A stretch of DNA of 64,000 nucleotides. Origin: Mariannaea sp. PMI_226 (taxonomy: Eukaryota > Ascomycota > Sordariomycetes > Hypocreales > Nectriaceae). The notes below the pieces were generated by a model. It ran no database searches. It was not told the DNA's origin and saw only the letters and a program-made list of their open reading frames with translations. The position numbers and the translations under genes are program-made. The stretch is from assembly GCA_024336345.1 (NCBI GenBank), contig JANFOG010000006.1, positions 2,724,433 to 2,788,432 on the forward strand, given 5' to 3'. This document shows, in pieces, positions 1 through 13,500 of the stretch (within the stretch, counting starts at the first letter, position 1; each line of letters opens with the position of its first letter).

Positions 1-1361
1 CCCAAATAATAAAACCAAAATTATCTTATATAAAATATAAGATTTATATTATTTTTTAATAAATATAAAGGGTAATAGACTAATATTAAAAGTCTTATTA
101 GCAAAAAGGACTAAAAATATAGGGGAAACTAAGATTAATTATAAATATAGTTAGGGGAGGATGCTATTAGACCAACAGATAATGACATTCTATAAGGAAT
201 AGGCAATAAGAGGCAAGTATAGCCTAATTAAGAGAAATTATTAGCAAAAGATTCTTAAAGATAAGGGGAAATAAAGATATATCTTAGCAGACTTCTTAGC
301 CCCAATTAGGCTATAATCCTAATAATAGGCAGTTTTTAATATTATAAATAACATATATAAATCAGCAGTAAGATTGATTAAATAAGTTTATATAAAGTGG
401 GAGAAAAGGTAATAATATTTATCCCCCTCCTCAAGAAGGACTTTAGCCTTAGATTTATTATAATCCTTATTAATAATATCCTATAAATATGTTAATAAGG
501 TATTAACCTTCTTAGCATTCCCCTTAAGAAATAAAGAGAGGCTAAAATATAAAAAATTAACTACCAAAAGGCAGAAGATTATAAGGGGAAGATATATAGA
601 ATATAATTATTATTATAAATGTTATATTGGTTATAATGGATAGATATAATCTTGGAAAAACCATATTTAATTAATGTAGTTTTAATGGGGAGTCCTTTAA
701 AATTCTCATCCTTAAGGATATTAATATTTACCTTATTGATAGAGTGGAAGTAAAATATATATTATTGCTCTCCAATAGGGAAGTAGTTAATATAAAAGAA
801 GCGCTTAATAAGCTTATACTTCTTCTTAACAATTTTAGCAGGGGTAGGCATTATAAGCATAATATAGAAAAAAGATAAGCAAAATGGAAATAAAATGGAG
901 AAAAGGTAGGTAAGATAAAGGATAAGTATAAATAAAAAATAAGGATATTATTTAAAGAAAGAAAATAAGCAAAATGGTTATAAAAATAGGGATAAATATA
1001 AGCATAAAAAAGAGAAAAAGCCAATTACTTATAAAAACCACTATATAAACAAACCACTAAATGAGCAAATTGGAATAGCTATTAATGGCTGCTGGCAAAA
1101 GGTGGGCCTAAGGCTGGGGTAATTAGACCTATATATTCTAGACTATTTGTTAAGTTAGTAGTCTAGAGGTAGGGGGATAGTTATAATAAGGCTAAATGGA
1201 TTGCCGTTCGTTTGCTAGGGTTTAGCTATAGTTTTATTATAATAATCCTTTATATTAGTATAAGAGTAGTAAAATCCTTAAAGCTATAAGCTTTAGTCTT
1301 AAATATAGAGATAAGGGACTATCTTAGCCTATTTAGCTACCTTATGACTATAATTGTATTA
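1..1361. repeat. RIP-degraded AT-rich sequence, no gene
   Basis: This stretch is very AT-rich, dense in TpA, almost without CpG, and full of stops in all frames. That is the expected product of RIP acting on repeated DNA in ascomycetes. I see no open frame or recognisable domain. It does not align by eye with the family B retroelement that starts near 1362, so it is probably another decayed repeat. A few less mutated words (near 1085-1220, for example a run containing ggtgggcctaa) resemble text near 63510, which suggests the repeat also occurs at the right end of the window. Confidence 0.7.
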
Positions 1362-2135
1362 TAAGATGAGGAATTAATTAATAGAGTGTAAAAGATGAAA
1401 TTTAAAAAAAGATTTAAGCTTATTTAACTCTATTTTATTAAATAAGAAGCTTAAAAAGTTATAAAACTTAATATCTATAATTAGCACTTTAAGAAAGATT
1501 TAGAAGATATTATTAAAGAAGAATATAAATAATAAGTTAAGTTATTAATATAGATTATAAGGAGTTTTATAAAAGAATTAGTAGAAATCCCTATTAAAGC
1601 TCTAAAAACCTACTAGCCAAAAGTATATATTTAAATTCAATAGGGATAGAATGCTTTAAGATTAAAATTCTATATTTATAGTATTATATATAAAGAAGTA
1701 AGGGGACTTAAGAAATAATAATATTATTCTATTTTAAAAGATAATCCTATTTTATTATAAAATTATAAGAAATATTAATTTTTATTATAAGTCTCTTATT
1801 TTAATATTTTATATATTTAATATTAAAAAGAAAAGGTATATAATAATTATTACCCTATATAACTATCTAGTAACCCAATCTAAAGATAATATTTATATTA
1901 ATACTTTTAATATAAGAAAGTTATATTATGAAATAATAATTTTAAAATAATTTATTTAAAAGAACTAAATTGTAACTTTTTATATAAATATATAAATTAA
2001 AAGAGAAAGGTAATTAATTATAATAAATATAAATATATTAAATATTAGTAAGAAAAGCTTAATAATTATAATTATATAATAAAGAGAAAAAATTTAAAAC
2101 TTTTCTAAAAATAAAAAGAATAATTAAAAGAAATC
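1362..2135 (+). mobile_element. Family B Ty3/gypsy copy 1, left part (degenerate)
   Basis: This is the left part of a RIP-degraded Ty3/gypsy element on the + strand. It aligns by eye with 60895-61640 (shared opening gaattaattaatagagtg, then parallel text through the Glu/Asp-rich stretch), apart from transition-type differences. The element is interrupted at 2135 by family A element 1 and resumes at 10563. Left of about 1362 the similarity to the other copy stops, so the gag end of this copy is missing or replaced. No frame is open over any useful length; TAA and TAG replace many expected Gln, Trp and Arg codons. Confidence 0.7.
2131..2135. repeat. Left 5-bp target site duplication of element 1 (AAATC)
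   Basis: AAATC immediately precedes the left LTR and is repeated at 10563-10567 immediately after the right LTR. A 5-bp duplication is typical of Ty3/gypsy integrases. The flanks rejoin into continuous family B sequence. Confidence 0.9.
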
Positions 2136-2518
2136 TATAACGGTCTGATCGGTTCCCAAGGGATAAACCAGGTCGCAATAGGTTTATGTTGGCAGAACGA
2201 TCGGGGCGTTATTCTAAGCAGTAGCGGAAGTATCACTTTAGGGTGTTACGTCTAGTAATGCACAAGTAGATTGTGGTAACCAAGTTATATTAAAAGCTGA
2301 ATAACTAAATAGGCTATCTAATGGTAATAACTATGGTTTATATACTAGGTACTATCTGAGGCGATCATGGCTTGCCCATAATCTATGGTAAGTGATCATA
2401 ATGGGGATCAGAAGACAATCATAATGTCTTGGCCATAATCGTTGATAATCCGGTTTGATTAATGCGAAAAAGTGGGTCGCACGTAAAATAAATGCAGATC
2501 ATGATTTAGGCCGTGACA
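2136..2518 (-). repeat. 3' LTR of element 1 (left on + strand)
   Basis: This 383-bp repeat is nearly identical to 10180-10562. On the + strand it begins TATAAC (ancestral TGTAAC, G to A) and ends GTGACA, so the ends are the usual TG..CA inverted dinucleotides. Because the element reads on the - strand, this is the 3' LTR. The part 2136-2348 is shared with the LTRs of element 2, while 2349-2518 (the U3 side) is not. Confidence 0.92.
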
Positions 2519-2631
2519 CGATGTCTCCCCTTTGAAGGTCTTGTCCTCAAGGCCGTTGGTTTATAACCATTTTAGCTCCCATACTTAGTTAGTTCCCCAA
2601 CTTCCTTTCTTCATATTCTTCGGCTGACATC

Positions 2632-3175
2632 ATGTCCAGGCATACTGGCAATTCAAAGGAACGTTTGGCTGCATTAAAACTGGGTGATACCATTCAGCGT
2701 CTAGGCTTCGATACCATACCTTATTCATTCTGCACCGCTCGTGGTTTCCGTTATCGGGTTCTTCCCGAGAAATCGACCCGGTGCGCTGAGTGCGCCCATC
2801 GAGGTCATTCTTATGATATGTCTTCCGTAGCGATCAGTGCTTATTAATTTCTTGCGTTCTCCTTCCCTTCTCTTGCTAATTCTTGCAGTAACACATATTA
2901 ACAACGAGTCTAATCGGCTGGAGCAAGAGGAGGAACGGATCGAGGAGGATTTCCTTCATTTACAACAGGCTACTCAAAAGGCGCAAGCCCATGTGAACAA
3001 AGCTTTGGCGAAATTGACTTGTCTTCGCCATCAAAAACGTCAATTGAAAACCAAGGGTGTGGAAATGGTGCGTTGTGGTTTGCAATCTTTAGACAAGCTA
3101 GAGGATTCAGAGCGCACGGAGTCCGAGGCCGTCATAGAGGCTCAGTCCTCTGGTGCGGTTGACGTTATTGACTGA
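2632..3175 (+). CDS. Antisense two-exon ORF in chromovirus: Cys-rich plus coiled-coil protein
   Basis: Two adjoining open frames on the strand opposite pol look like one spliced gene. Exon 1 starts at ATG 2632 and encodes a Cys/Arg-rich module (C-T-A-R-G-F-R-Y, then C-A-E-C-A-H-R-G-H-S-Y). Exon 2 opens after a polypyrimidine tract and cag at 2888 and encodes a Glu/Lys/Gln-rich coiled coil (EQEEERIEEDF, LRHQKRQLKTKG, SLDKLED), ending at 3175. A likely intron is 2837-2888 (52 nt), with a weak GTGCTT donor, which keeps the frame. The gene ends 31 bp before the convergent chromodomain end of pol. Similar Cys-rich, coiled-coil hypothetical proteins recur in fungal genomes as I recall. Two expected Cys appear as Tyr (FRY, HSY), as G-to-A change would give. 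Function unknown; a homologous remnant lies at 51832-52373. Confidence 0.6.
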
Positions 3176-3206
3176 AATGCTATTGGTTTGAACAATTTCT
3201 TTATTC

Positions 3207-6200
3207 CTATTGATAAAAATTCTTCAATAGACGTTGGGCATATATGAGGTATTCTGGTGGTTCCCATGAATTGTCGTTTTCAGGGTAATTCTTCCATTTG
3301 ACAAGGTATTCAATCTTGTTGTCTTTCTCCCTCATATCGCGGATTTCTTCTACTTCCCATTCTTCCGGTCTGTCGATTTCTACTTCAAATGTCTGGTTTC
3401 CAACGACGATCGTATCTTTGTCGATGGTTTTGAATAGTGAGATGTGGAAGATTGGGTGGATCTTGACTTTATCTGGCAAGTCAATCTTATAGTTATAATC
3501 CGAAATTCTTTTCTTAATTGGGTATAATTTAATATACTTATAGTCGAGTTTTTAATTTAATCATTTTATTTTGATGTTTTTTATAGCGAATAAGACCATA
3601 TCTCCCTCCAAGAAGGTTGGTCCCTTTAACCTTTTTCTATTATAATATTTCTTGTGCTATTTCTATACAAAAGAAAGTTCTATGTATAGTTCTTCATGTA
3701 GATTCTTGAGTTTATCTGTTTTAAATATGGCTGCTGGTATGATGGGTCCTTTTTCCATCAATATTCTATAGGCATCTGGGGTAAATCCAAAATTGGCGTA
3801 GGCTGGTGTTAGCTTTGTGCTTTCATTATGGGCAATGTTCCAAATAAGTTGCGCAATTGGTAATTTCTCAACCCAATTATCTTATCCATAATTAATATAG
3901 CATTGAAGGTATATCTTCAATACTTAATTCATCCTTTCTGTTTGTCCATCGACCTATAGTCGGTATGCTGTGGTGAGTTTATAGTTTAAACCAATCCTAT
4001 CCATTAAGTATTGCCAAAAGTTTAAAAAAAATAGTGGTCCTCTATCTAAGACAATCTCAATAGGTAGTCCGTATATACTAACAATATTTCTCATAAAGAT
4101 ATATAAAAACTATTCTACACTTGTTTTTTTCAATATAGTATAAAATAAGAAAACTTGGTAAGTTTGTCGATAATGACTAGAATGCTATTATATGCAATCT
4201 TTGTTGCTAGGTCTAATGATAGGGGTAGTTTCACAATGAAATCCATTATAATTACGTCCCATGATCACATAGCGACTAGTAGTAGTCATAATTCTCCATA
4301 TGGTTTGTATCTGCGTGCTTTTATTTTGTTATAGATAATGTATATTCATATGATTTTCTGAATGATTTTCTTAACTTTAGGAAATATATAAGTCGTTTTG
4401 ACTCATTCTAGGGTTTTTGTGATTCCTTGATGTCTGTGGAGTGGGTATTCGTACATTTCTCTGATGAGCGGTTCTCTTAGATCTTCTGGTACCTATTGTT
4501 TGTCGGTTTTCTCTTCTTCAGGTAGCTGGTTATTGTACTCCTGGATCTGTTGTAATAGTGGATTTCCCTATTCCACATTATAGGTAGCAATTCCTTCTTC
4601 AGGTATTTCTTTCCAAATGATCGCATTCAACCATTTGGTTATCTTTTTCCAAGTGGCTACAATATACTTCTATCTTAAGTATCCTTCTTCCGTATAGATA
4701 AGGAGTTATTCATTGATAATGGATTATCCTATATTAAGGTCAGGTCTTCGGCTAATAGCATCTGCTCTGCCGTTCTCTGTTCCTTTGACATGGATAATGA
4801 TGTAGTCAAATTCTGCTAGAATTTCTACATATCATAATTATCATTTGCTGAGTTCTCATATCATAGCAAAATAGGTGATATTCTTATAATCCATAAGGAC
4901 TTTAATCTAATAGTGGCTTTCTAATAAATAATATTTAAATTCCTTAAAAGCATTAACTATTACAAGAAATTCTTTATTATAAATGGGGTAATTAAGTTCT
5001 GCTCCATATAACTTATGAGAGTAAAACGCTATGGGATATAGCTTGCCATCGTCGTCTCGTTGTCCTAATTGTGCTCCTAAAGCAAAATCGGATATATCGA
5101 TTTCTAATTCGATTTGTCGCTTAGGATCAAACACCTTAAGTATAGGTTCGCTGAGGATAAGTTCCTTGATTTTGTCAAAAGCTTCCTGTGCTTCAGGTAG
5201 CCATTCGAACTTGCGGTCCTTTTTTATCAACTCAGTAAGTGGTGCGGCTATTCCTCCAAAGTGCTTGAGGAATTTCCAATAATAGTTTGCAAATCCTAGA
5301 AAGGATTGTACTTCTCTGACTGTAGTCAGTACCTCCCAGTCTCTGACTACAGCGGTCTTCTTAGGGTCCATCTTAATCTTATTATAAGAGATTATATATC
5401 CTAGGAATCCCACTTCTGATTTGTGGAATTTACTTTTCTTAAGGTTAACTAACAATTTGGCGTTCTACAATGCTTGCAGCACCTTATGGACGTGTTCCAT
5501 GTGTTCTTTCTCTATTTTAGAGAAGATTAGGATGTCGTCTAGGTAGCATACTACAAATATATCGAGGTACTCTCATAGCACATTATTGATCATTCTCTAG
5601 AATGTCGCAGGTACATTGGTGAGTCCTTAGGGCATAACTAGATATTCATATAATCCATATTTCGTTCTAAAAGCGATTTTCCATTCATATCCTGGCTTCA
5701 TGCGAATTTGATCGTAGGCTAATGCAAGATCCAGCGCGGTATAGTACCTCATGCCTCACAATCAATCCTTCAGTTCACTAATCAGGGGTAGCGGTATTCT
5801 ATCTTTCACCATTATATCATTTAGCCTATGGTAATCCATAACTAACTGGAGCTTTCCGTTCTTTTTGGGAACGAACATAACTGAATATGCAATAGTGGAT
5901 TTCAATATTCTGATACATCCTCGTCGTAACATTTTATTGAGGTATTCTCTAAGTGTGTATAGTTGGGCTTCGTTGAGGTTGTAGATTTGTTGGTATATGG
6001 GTGTTATGCCGTCCTTGAACCATATTTCATGGTCCCATTCGCTATATTCTAATAGACCTCCCGCCTTAGGTTCTTCTGCGAAGAATTGCTTGTAGATCCG
6101 GTATTATGGTGGAACATCCTTAAGTCTTTCTTCTTCTTTATTATCCGATATCTTAGCCATTTCCTTAAGGTCTTTATTCATATATATAAACTGGTTTCTA

Positions 6201-8830
6201 AGGAATGCGATTATCTTTCTGATGCGATTCTTTATTCATTTAGTCCATATATATCTTATTCCCTTAGGCGTAAATAAGCTCATTATCTCCCTAGCTCGGC
6301 TGCCTCCGTCCTTATCGGTAGGGCCTTGAGATCTTATGTCTTCGGTTAGTCATTGTTCCTAATTACTAACTGCATCGCCTCGAAAGGCTTGCACCTGGCT
6401 AGTACGCCAGTCAATCAGTGGGTTGAATCGGTGTAGCCATGGGTACCCAAGGAGCATGTCGTAACCTTCGAGGTCAATCACATCGAATTCTTCAACCTAT
6501 TAAGCTCCTTCAACTATAATCTCCAGTTGATCGGTCTGGCGATTAACTCATCCTTGCTCATAGAATAGGGCATTTCCTTCAATATTCAAGACTTCATACA
6601 GATATTCCTTCTCCTTCCATAATAGCATAAGGTCATTTACCGTCTGTAGTGTGATAGCATTCATATATGCTTTGCTATCTACCAACGCAATTAACCATTC
6701 TCCCTTAACTCATACTTGCAACTTAATGCTTAATCGCTGGTAGTTGTCGGACTGTCTTATGTTTCTTAGGGTTCTTCTCCATAGGGGTGTATGTTCGTTT
6801 CTTTCCATATACTCAATTGTATATATTCTAAATATATCAGTAAGTTCCTCCTTGATTTCCTAGAGTCGGGTTTCTTTTAGTGATGGTCTTCACTATATTT
6901 GTCGTTCATGCGTGGGTGTGTGTAGATCTTGCCATCCTTATATTTTTTCCCTTTAATATTTTATACATTCTTCATAAGGGCATTCTCATGCCGTGGCTCC
7001 TTCTTCCATACATTCTGGGGGAAAGTGTTGCGCTCTATCTTCTAGTGTGGCTACTTGGATCTTCTCGTTCCAAAAGATGACTTTTCTAAAAGCCATTTCA
7101 TTATAGTAGAAAATGTTCTATACAGATTCTCCATATAGCCATACAGAATACAGGTTATTCTCAACCTTCTATCCCTTATGGTAATGACAGTTTATATTAT
7201 AATATAACATCCATAAGATTCCTTTGTGATATTGGCTCTTTGGTGAGAGTAGTGTGGAATCTCCTAACAGCGGTGTGTAGATTTATTCTATAAGCTTCTA
7301 TGCTCATTTGTGTCTAACTCCATACACAAAGATCTGGTCGTAATCATACTTCTATCCTGCTTTGATTTCTCGGTATTCCCAAGGTTCTATTTCTCGGGAT
7401 CGTACTGGGATATCATCAATTTATGCATTTAGTAGGATGTCTTCTCTTCCGAATGGTAACTTGTGCTCTCAGGCCATTCATACATCTACTATGGTCATCC
7501 ATGGTTCGACGTGTCCAAGTCTACATTATAACCTAATTTCATTGATGTCTGCGGCTAAGTGAAGTAGTCGCTAGTGATATTCGGTAGTTATCATTCCGAA
7601 ATACTATTATGTTTCGGCCCTTACTGCTTTATAAAGTGGGTGTCATAATATATACTCAACAAGCTCTTCAGATTTCAAGGATCGTTGTCATAGTACAGCA
7701 AGTGTTTTGCTATTCTGGATCTTGGCTTCTAGGTTTCGATATTTCTCTGGCAGTGGAACAGGCGTCTATGTGACTCCTTCTTTGTCTATGATTCCCATGC
7801 ATCCTATTTGTGTCAATGTCTTTTCTTTAGGCTTATATTCTTTGGCATAGGATTTATATTTGGGAGTGCGCATGTTGCCATGTGCTATATCATATCCTAA
7901 GCATATTATAGCCAGCATTTTGGTATTCTTAATGACGCGGATCAAATCATAAGCTTCCCTAAGGTCGAGTTTGGTAAACTCGCCGATTTGGGGTTCTCTA
8001 AATGTCCTTTGTTATATTGTGGGTGCAGGTACTGGCTTCCATCCTGTAGGTAGCTCTTTAAATGTTCTTACTTTGAGGGTTATTTCTAGCATATGTGCTT
8101 CATAGTCGGTTCCTCGATCTTCGAATGCCTTGTGCATCATTCAGATGCTGACTCATTCTAGATATTTTACTCCTAATATGACTCATTCTTCCTTCTTGCG
8201 TTTATTTACAAAGTCGAGAATTCGTTATACCATTTTGGCTTCTTTGATGTGAATTTGTGCAAATCCGGGTTAGATTGGTGGGAATAGTTCGCATTTTCAT
8301 TCATATTCTTAGTTGAGCACTGGGTTGAAATGTATTGGGCAAAGAGTGGCCTTGCAAGGTTGTCTAGGTGTTTCTTTACATTGGTGGCGCATTGCTTCAA
8401 TAGGTATGGTGAAGTCATTCTTCCTATATCCAAAAACCCATTTCTTATAATTATAGTTATCTTTTGCTACTTCGCCTAAATTGATCACATCCTTATATAA
8501 GGCTCCTTATTTAAACCATATATGCTGGGGATATCTCTAGAGGTACTAATAATATTCTTTTCCAAGCTATGCTCATTCCCAGTCTAGGATCCATTGTGGC
8601 CTTGGTGGGATGTACATTGGTGCAGCAGTGTTTGACTATATATTATTTCATACGAACTTGGTGGCTTCTAAGATGATTGATTCCCAGTCGTCCTGGTAGT
8701 ATGGTTTTCTAAGTGTGGCTTTCTTCACTATGCATTGTGTAATTCATCCCATAAGAACTCCGTATTCTGCGATCTCATCTAATTCTTATTGAATCGCCTG
8801 TTCTAATTCGTCCAGTCGATTATGGACTTA
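3207..8830 (-). pseudogene. pol: Element 1 pol: protease, RT, RNase H, integrase, chromodomain
   Basis: The pol region is read from right to left. A retropepsin-like motif (ALVDSKAYMNAI) is near 6650-6690. RT has its YLDD catalytic box at 5534-5545 (Y-L-D-D-I-L-I-F-S). The RT end plus RNase H occupies the longest open piece, 5455-4907 (FLGYIIS; RQIELEIDISDFALGAQL; FYSHKL). Integrase text follows (about 4700-3700, broken). A chromodomain is at 3479-3207 (EWEVEEIRD, YLVKWKNYPENDNSWEP), whose family binds methylated histone H3 and targets integration to heterochromatin. Stops, mostly TAG/TAA, break the frame at many points, so no functional polyprotein is predicted. Only the RNase H and chromodomain segments remain open. 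Confidence 0.88.
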
Positions 8831-10117
8831 TACTAGTTGATCGATTGGTTTTATGGCGAAAGTTGCAATAGTTCATATGGCCATCTGCTTGTCTTCCTGT
8901 TTATTAGTTGCATTCAATCGTTTCTTACCTTCTGGAACCTTTTGGAATGGTTTGTCCTTCTTGGGCTCGGGGCAGTTGTGAACTATGTGGTCGGGCTTGC
9001 CGCAATTGTAGCATTTGAATTTCGATTTGTCGCATTTCTGGGTTGCTCCGAGTTCCATAGGTCCTAAGTCCATTCCATAGGAGGTATTAACTTGTCGTCT
9101 GGCTCCTTGGTTGGCGTTATATCTTGGTTGATTGTAGCGGTTCCCTTTCTTTTGGTAGTTGTTTCGGGGGTTCCCGCGGTATTGTCGTTATCTCCACGAG
9201 TGTTGCTAATCATCGATTTTGACGGCTATGCTAATATACTTTATCAAGGTGTCTAGTCGTTCTTCTTTATATAATTCTTCCTAGACTTCCTTCTTAAGCC
9301 CGTCGAAGAAAAAGGACATAAGTGCATCCTGTCCCCAATCATGCAGCTTGATTGCTAGTTGGTTATACAAGATTCCATAGTCTAAGGCTAATCCAGTTTG
9401 CTTGATCTTCTTGATCTTTTCTTCCGCTTTTGACTTTTCATCCACTATTCCAAATGCTTGCTCAAGCATTTCCGCAAAATTCGAAAACTTCTAGTATATA
9501 TACTATATTTATTCAGAGTATTTGTCACTTCCTCGATTATATTCTTGCATAAAGGGTGCAGCCCAAATGGCAAGGTTGCCGCCAAGCAGCTTGATTGCAT
9601 ACCTAACTTTGGTGTTTTTATATTGGAATATTGCTGGGTAGAAGGTAAAGTGGTCCTCACATTAAGTAATAAACATCTAAAGTTTCTTAAGATCCCCATA
9701 GAACTTCTCTGGTGGTGCTAATTTGAGGATTTCTCCCAGTTCTTTGCCCTAGATGGTGTTGGAGTAAGCCATATTGAGCTGATCCTTGATCATGGTGGCA
9801 TTCTCAGTTCCTTTCTCTCCAATGGTGTTGATGAGGCCTCGTAAGTCGCTGAGTTCCTTATTAAACATATTGGCCCTTTCGTTCTCCTTTTTACCATCTT
9901 CTTTTCCATTGTTGATTATAGTGTTGATCCATTCGCCGAGTCCATCAATCATTTTCTTAAGGCGAGCGGTCCTATTGTTAAGTTCAATTGCTATTTCCTC
10001 ATTGGAGAAAACGATGCCCTAGGGGTCGTCCTCAGAGGTGTCCATAGGCAAGACAGTAGGAGTTGGAGCAACAGGTCGTCGTCCGCTGGAGGAGCTAGAT
10101 GAAGCTAGGGGTGCCAT
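8830..10117 (-). pseudogene. gag: Element 1 gag with CCHC zinc knuckle
   Basis: Gag can be followed from an ATG at 10117 (M-A-P-L-A-S-S-S-S) just inside the 5' LTR. A helical region with E-L-N-N-R-T-A-R-L-K-K comes next, and a capsid-like stretch at 9469-9281 (QLAIKLHDWGQDALMSFFF) matches the gypsy gag pattern for template assembly. The nucleocapsid knuckle C-Y-N-C-G-K-P-D-H-I-V-H-N-C is at about 9040-8995. Several in-frame TAG/TAA stops interrupt it, for example just after TSEDDP. The boundary with pol is not defined by the sequence, so 8830 is approximate. Confidence 0.82.
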
Positions 10118-10179
10118 TATAGTGGTAGTCAATATTGCTTAGAGTAGCGGGTCGGTCGTCTGAACAAGAGCTTTCAACG

Positions 10180-10562
10180 TATAACAGTCTGATCGGTTCC
10201 CAAGGGATAAACCAGGTCGCAATAGGTTTATGTTGGCAGAACGATCGGGGCGTTATTCTGAGCAGTAGCGGAAATATCACTTTAGGGTGTTACGTCTGGT
10301 AATACACAAGTAGATTGTGGTAACCAAATTGTATTAAAAGCTGAGTAGCTAAGTAGGCTATCTAATGGTAATGACTGTGGTTTATATACTAGGTGCTATC
10401 TAAGGCGATCATAGCTTGCCCATGATCTATGGTGAGTAATCGTGATGGGGATCAGAAGACGATCATGGTGTCTTGGCCATGATCGTTGATGATCCGGTTT
10501 GATTGGTGCGAAAAAGTGGGTCGCACGTGAAATAAATGCAGGTCATGATTTAGGCCGTGACA
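10180..10562 (-). repeat. 5' LTR of element 1 (right on + strand)
   Basis: This 383-bp LTR is the promoter-bearing copy for - strand transcription. It differs from the left LTR mainly by transitions, consistent with light RIP after insertion. It ends GTGACA at 10562, followed at once by the AAATC duplication. The U3 half is about 10562-10393, and the R/U5 half (10392-10180) matches element 2. Confidence 0.92.
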
Positions 10563-10567
10563 AAATC
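10563..10567. repeat. Right 5-bp target site duplication of element 1 (AAATC)
   Basis: AAATC directly follows the right LTR and matches 2131-2135. Removing element 1 and one duplication restores continuous family B sequence when compared with 61640-61680. Confidence 0.9.
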
Positions 10568-13500
10568 CAATATAAACTTAAAGATATACTTTATATTAAG
10601 AATTTAAGAAAAGTTAAGTACTAACTATAAAAAAGCAATAGCCTTAGCAAATACCTATAGAAGATTTAATAAAAGCTTTATATAATATAAATAAGTCTAA
10701 TATAGAAGAATAATTTTTTAAAATAATATTAGAGATTAGAATTAAGGGTAAATAATTAGATATAATAGTAAACAGTAGAGTAGAGATAAATATTATTAAC
10801 CCATAAGTTATTAATTATCTTTAGTTATTATAAAAGGATAAAATATATTTTTATATAATATAAAGTACTAAAAGAGAAAAATTTAATTATAAAGGAGGAA
10901 GAATCACCTAATAAACTAATTATTTAATAATTATTATTTAAAAAAACAAACTCTAGATTACTTTTAATATTATATTTTTTAAGAATTATAATATAATCCT
11001 TGGTTATCTATAGTTATACTAATATAACCTATTAATTAGTTAGTATATTAGCTAAATATAAGTCTTTTAAAATAATATAATTAATAATTAGGAAGATTAA
11101 TAAAAAGAAATAAAATCTTAAGGCATTATTAATAAGGAAGTAATAAGCCTAATTAAAAAATATATAAAGAAATATATAGATAATATAGAGCTATATTTCT
11201 AGCTATTTAAGGAAATATAATATAAATAGATAAGTAAACTAAAGAAAAGAATTTAGCAAATTATTACTATTATAAGAAAGTACTTTATATAATTAAATAA
11301 GAACCTTAAGAAATAAGAAAAGATCCCAATAGAAGATAGACTTAAAAATATACTAAATAAATACTAAATTTATAAATCACTCTTTAGAGAAGAACTTAAG
11401 ATAAAACTACTAATATATAGTAAATAGGATTATAAAATATAGCTTAAGAAAGGAATAATAATTACATTTTATAAAATTTATAATGTTAATAAAGTATAAT
11501 TTGGAATACTTAAAGATTATTTTAATAATATATTAATAAAAGGCTATATTAAAGAATTTAGCTTAAAAGCTAGATATTTAGTTATATTTATTTTTAAAAA
11601 AGATAAAGAATTATAATTTATTATAAATTATTATAGGCTTAATAATATAATGGTTAAAAATAGAATACTATTATCTTTAATTAGCGAACTAAAGGATTGA
11701 TTTTATAGAATAAAAGTCTTTATTACACTTAACCTTAAGGAAGCCTATAATTTAATCTATATTAAAGAAGATTATAAATAAAAAATCATATTTAAAATAA
11801 AATTTAGATTCTTTAAATATTTTATAATACTTTTTAGACTTATTAATATATTAGTAATATTTTAATAAATAATTAATAATATATTATAAAAATACCTAAA
11901 TATATTTATAATATATTATTTAAATAATATTTTAATCTTCTTTAGAATGGAAAAAGAATATATAAAATATATTTATAAAATATTAAAGCTATTATAAAAT
12001 ACTAAATTATTAATTAAATTTAAGAAAAGTTATTTTTATATTTTAAAAATTAAATTTCTAGAATATTATATTTCCTATAATAAGATATAGATGGATATAA
12101 AGAAAATATTAGCTATTAAAGACTGGCTAATATTGATAATAGTTAAGAAAGTATAAGTTTTTCTAAGATTTATAAACTATTATTATAAATTCTTTAAAAT
12201 CTTTAGATAGATAATAATATCATTTATTAAATTAATTAAAAAAAATAGAATTTTCTAATAGCTATTAAAAGCTTAAAAAGTTTTTAACTAGATTAAGAAC
12301 TTAATCTTTAGTAAACCAATATTTAAAATATTTAACCCTAAATAACCTATTAAATTAAAAATAAATTCTTTAAATTTTACTTTAGGAGCTTAAATTAAAT
12401 AAAGAAATAATAATAAAAGACTATATTTAATAGCCTTCTATTCCCATAAGCTATATAGAGTAGAATTTAATTACCCTATTTATAATAAAGAATTCCTTAT
12501 TATAATTTAAGCTTTTAAAGAATTCTAATATTATTTTTTAAAAAATCATTATTAAATTAAGATCTTTATAAACTATAAGAATATTATTTACTTTACTATA
12601 ATATAAAAATTTAGTAAAAGATAATTATAATATATTAAATATTTATTAGAATTTAATTATATTATAATTTATAAAAAAGGATTAAAAAATGGAAAAGCTA
12701 ATGCTATTAGCTAATAAGCTAATTTCAATATAGGAAAACCTAAAATAAATAAATAATTTCTAATATTTATAAAAGAAGGATATTATATTTAAAAGTATAT
12801 TACCAATATATAAAAAACACCAAAAAGTATAAAAACCCTAGGAATTATAATATAAAAAGAAGTGCGTAAAGGATCTTATGGAATATACTAAATAGAATAG
12901 GGAAATCCATTATTATAATAAATCCTAGAGTATAATATAAAGCTTTTAGAAGATAAATAAATAAATAAATAGTGGGTATCTGAAGATCTAAAAAAACCAT
13001 TTATTAAAAAAATATATAAATACCCACTTTATAAACATTAAGGAATTATAAAAACCCTAAAATAAATCAAAATAATATTTTTATTTTCTAATATTAAGAA
13101 AACAATCTAGAAAATTATTAAATAATATAAAATATATATTAAAAGTAGAGTATAATAATATAAGCCCTATAGACTTTTATAACCTTTATTAATTATTATA
13201 TAACTATAGGATATAATTATTATAGACTTTATTATAAAATTATCTATATTATTAAATCTAATAATTAAGGAAGTTTATAATAATATCCTTATAATTATTA
13301 ATTAATTTATAAAATTTACTTATTTTATTTTTTATAAAGAAGGAATAAATATAGAATAATTTTCTTATATCTTTATAAATAATATTTTTAGAATTTATAA
13401 ATTATTAATTAAGATTTTATTAAATAGAAAATCACTATTTTTTTTAAAGTTTTAACAATATTTTATAATTAAAATTAAATTAAATTATAAATTAACTATA

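Larger units (their letters stand above)
2136..10562 (-). mobile_element. Family A chromovirus (Ty3/gypsy) element 1, full length
   Basis: A structurally complete LTR retrotransposon of 8427 bp lies on the - strand. It has two 383-bp LTRs (2136-2518 and 10180-10562), a 5-bp target duplication, gag with a CCHC knuckle, protease, reverse transcriptase with YLDD, RNase H and a C-terminal chromodomain, which defines chromoviruses. The coding frames are broken by many stops, mostly TAG/TAA at positions expected to be Gln or Trp, so it is dead as read. It is less RIP-degraded than the family B element it interrupts, consistent with younger age. A + strand ORF (2632-3175) sits between pol and the 3' LTR. 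A second copy is at 51286-59763. Confidence 0.93.
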
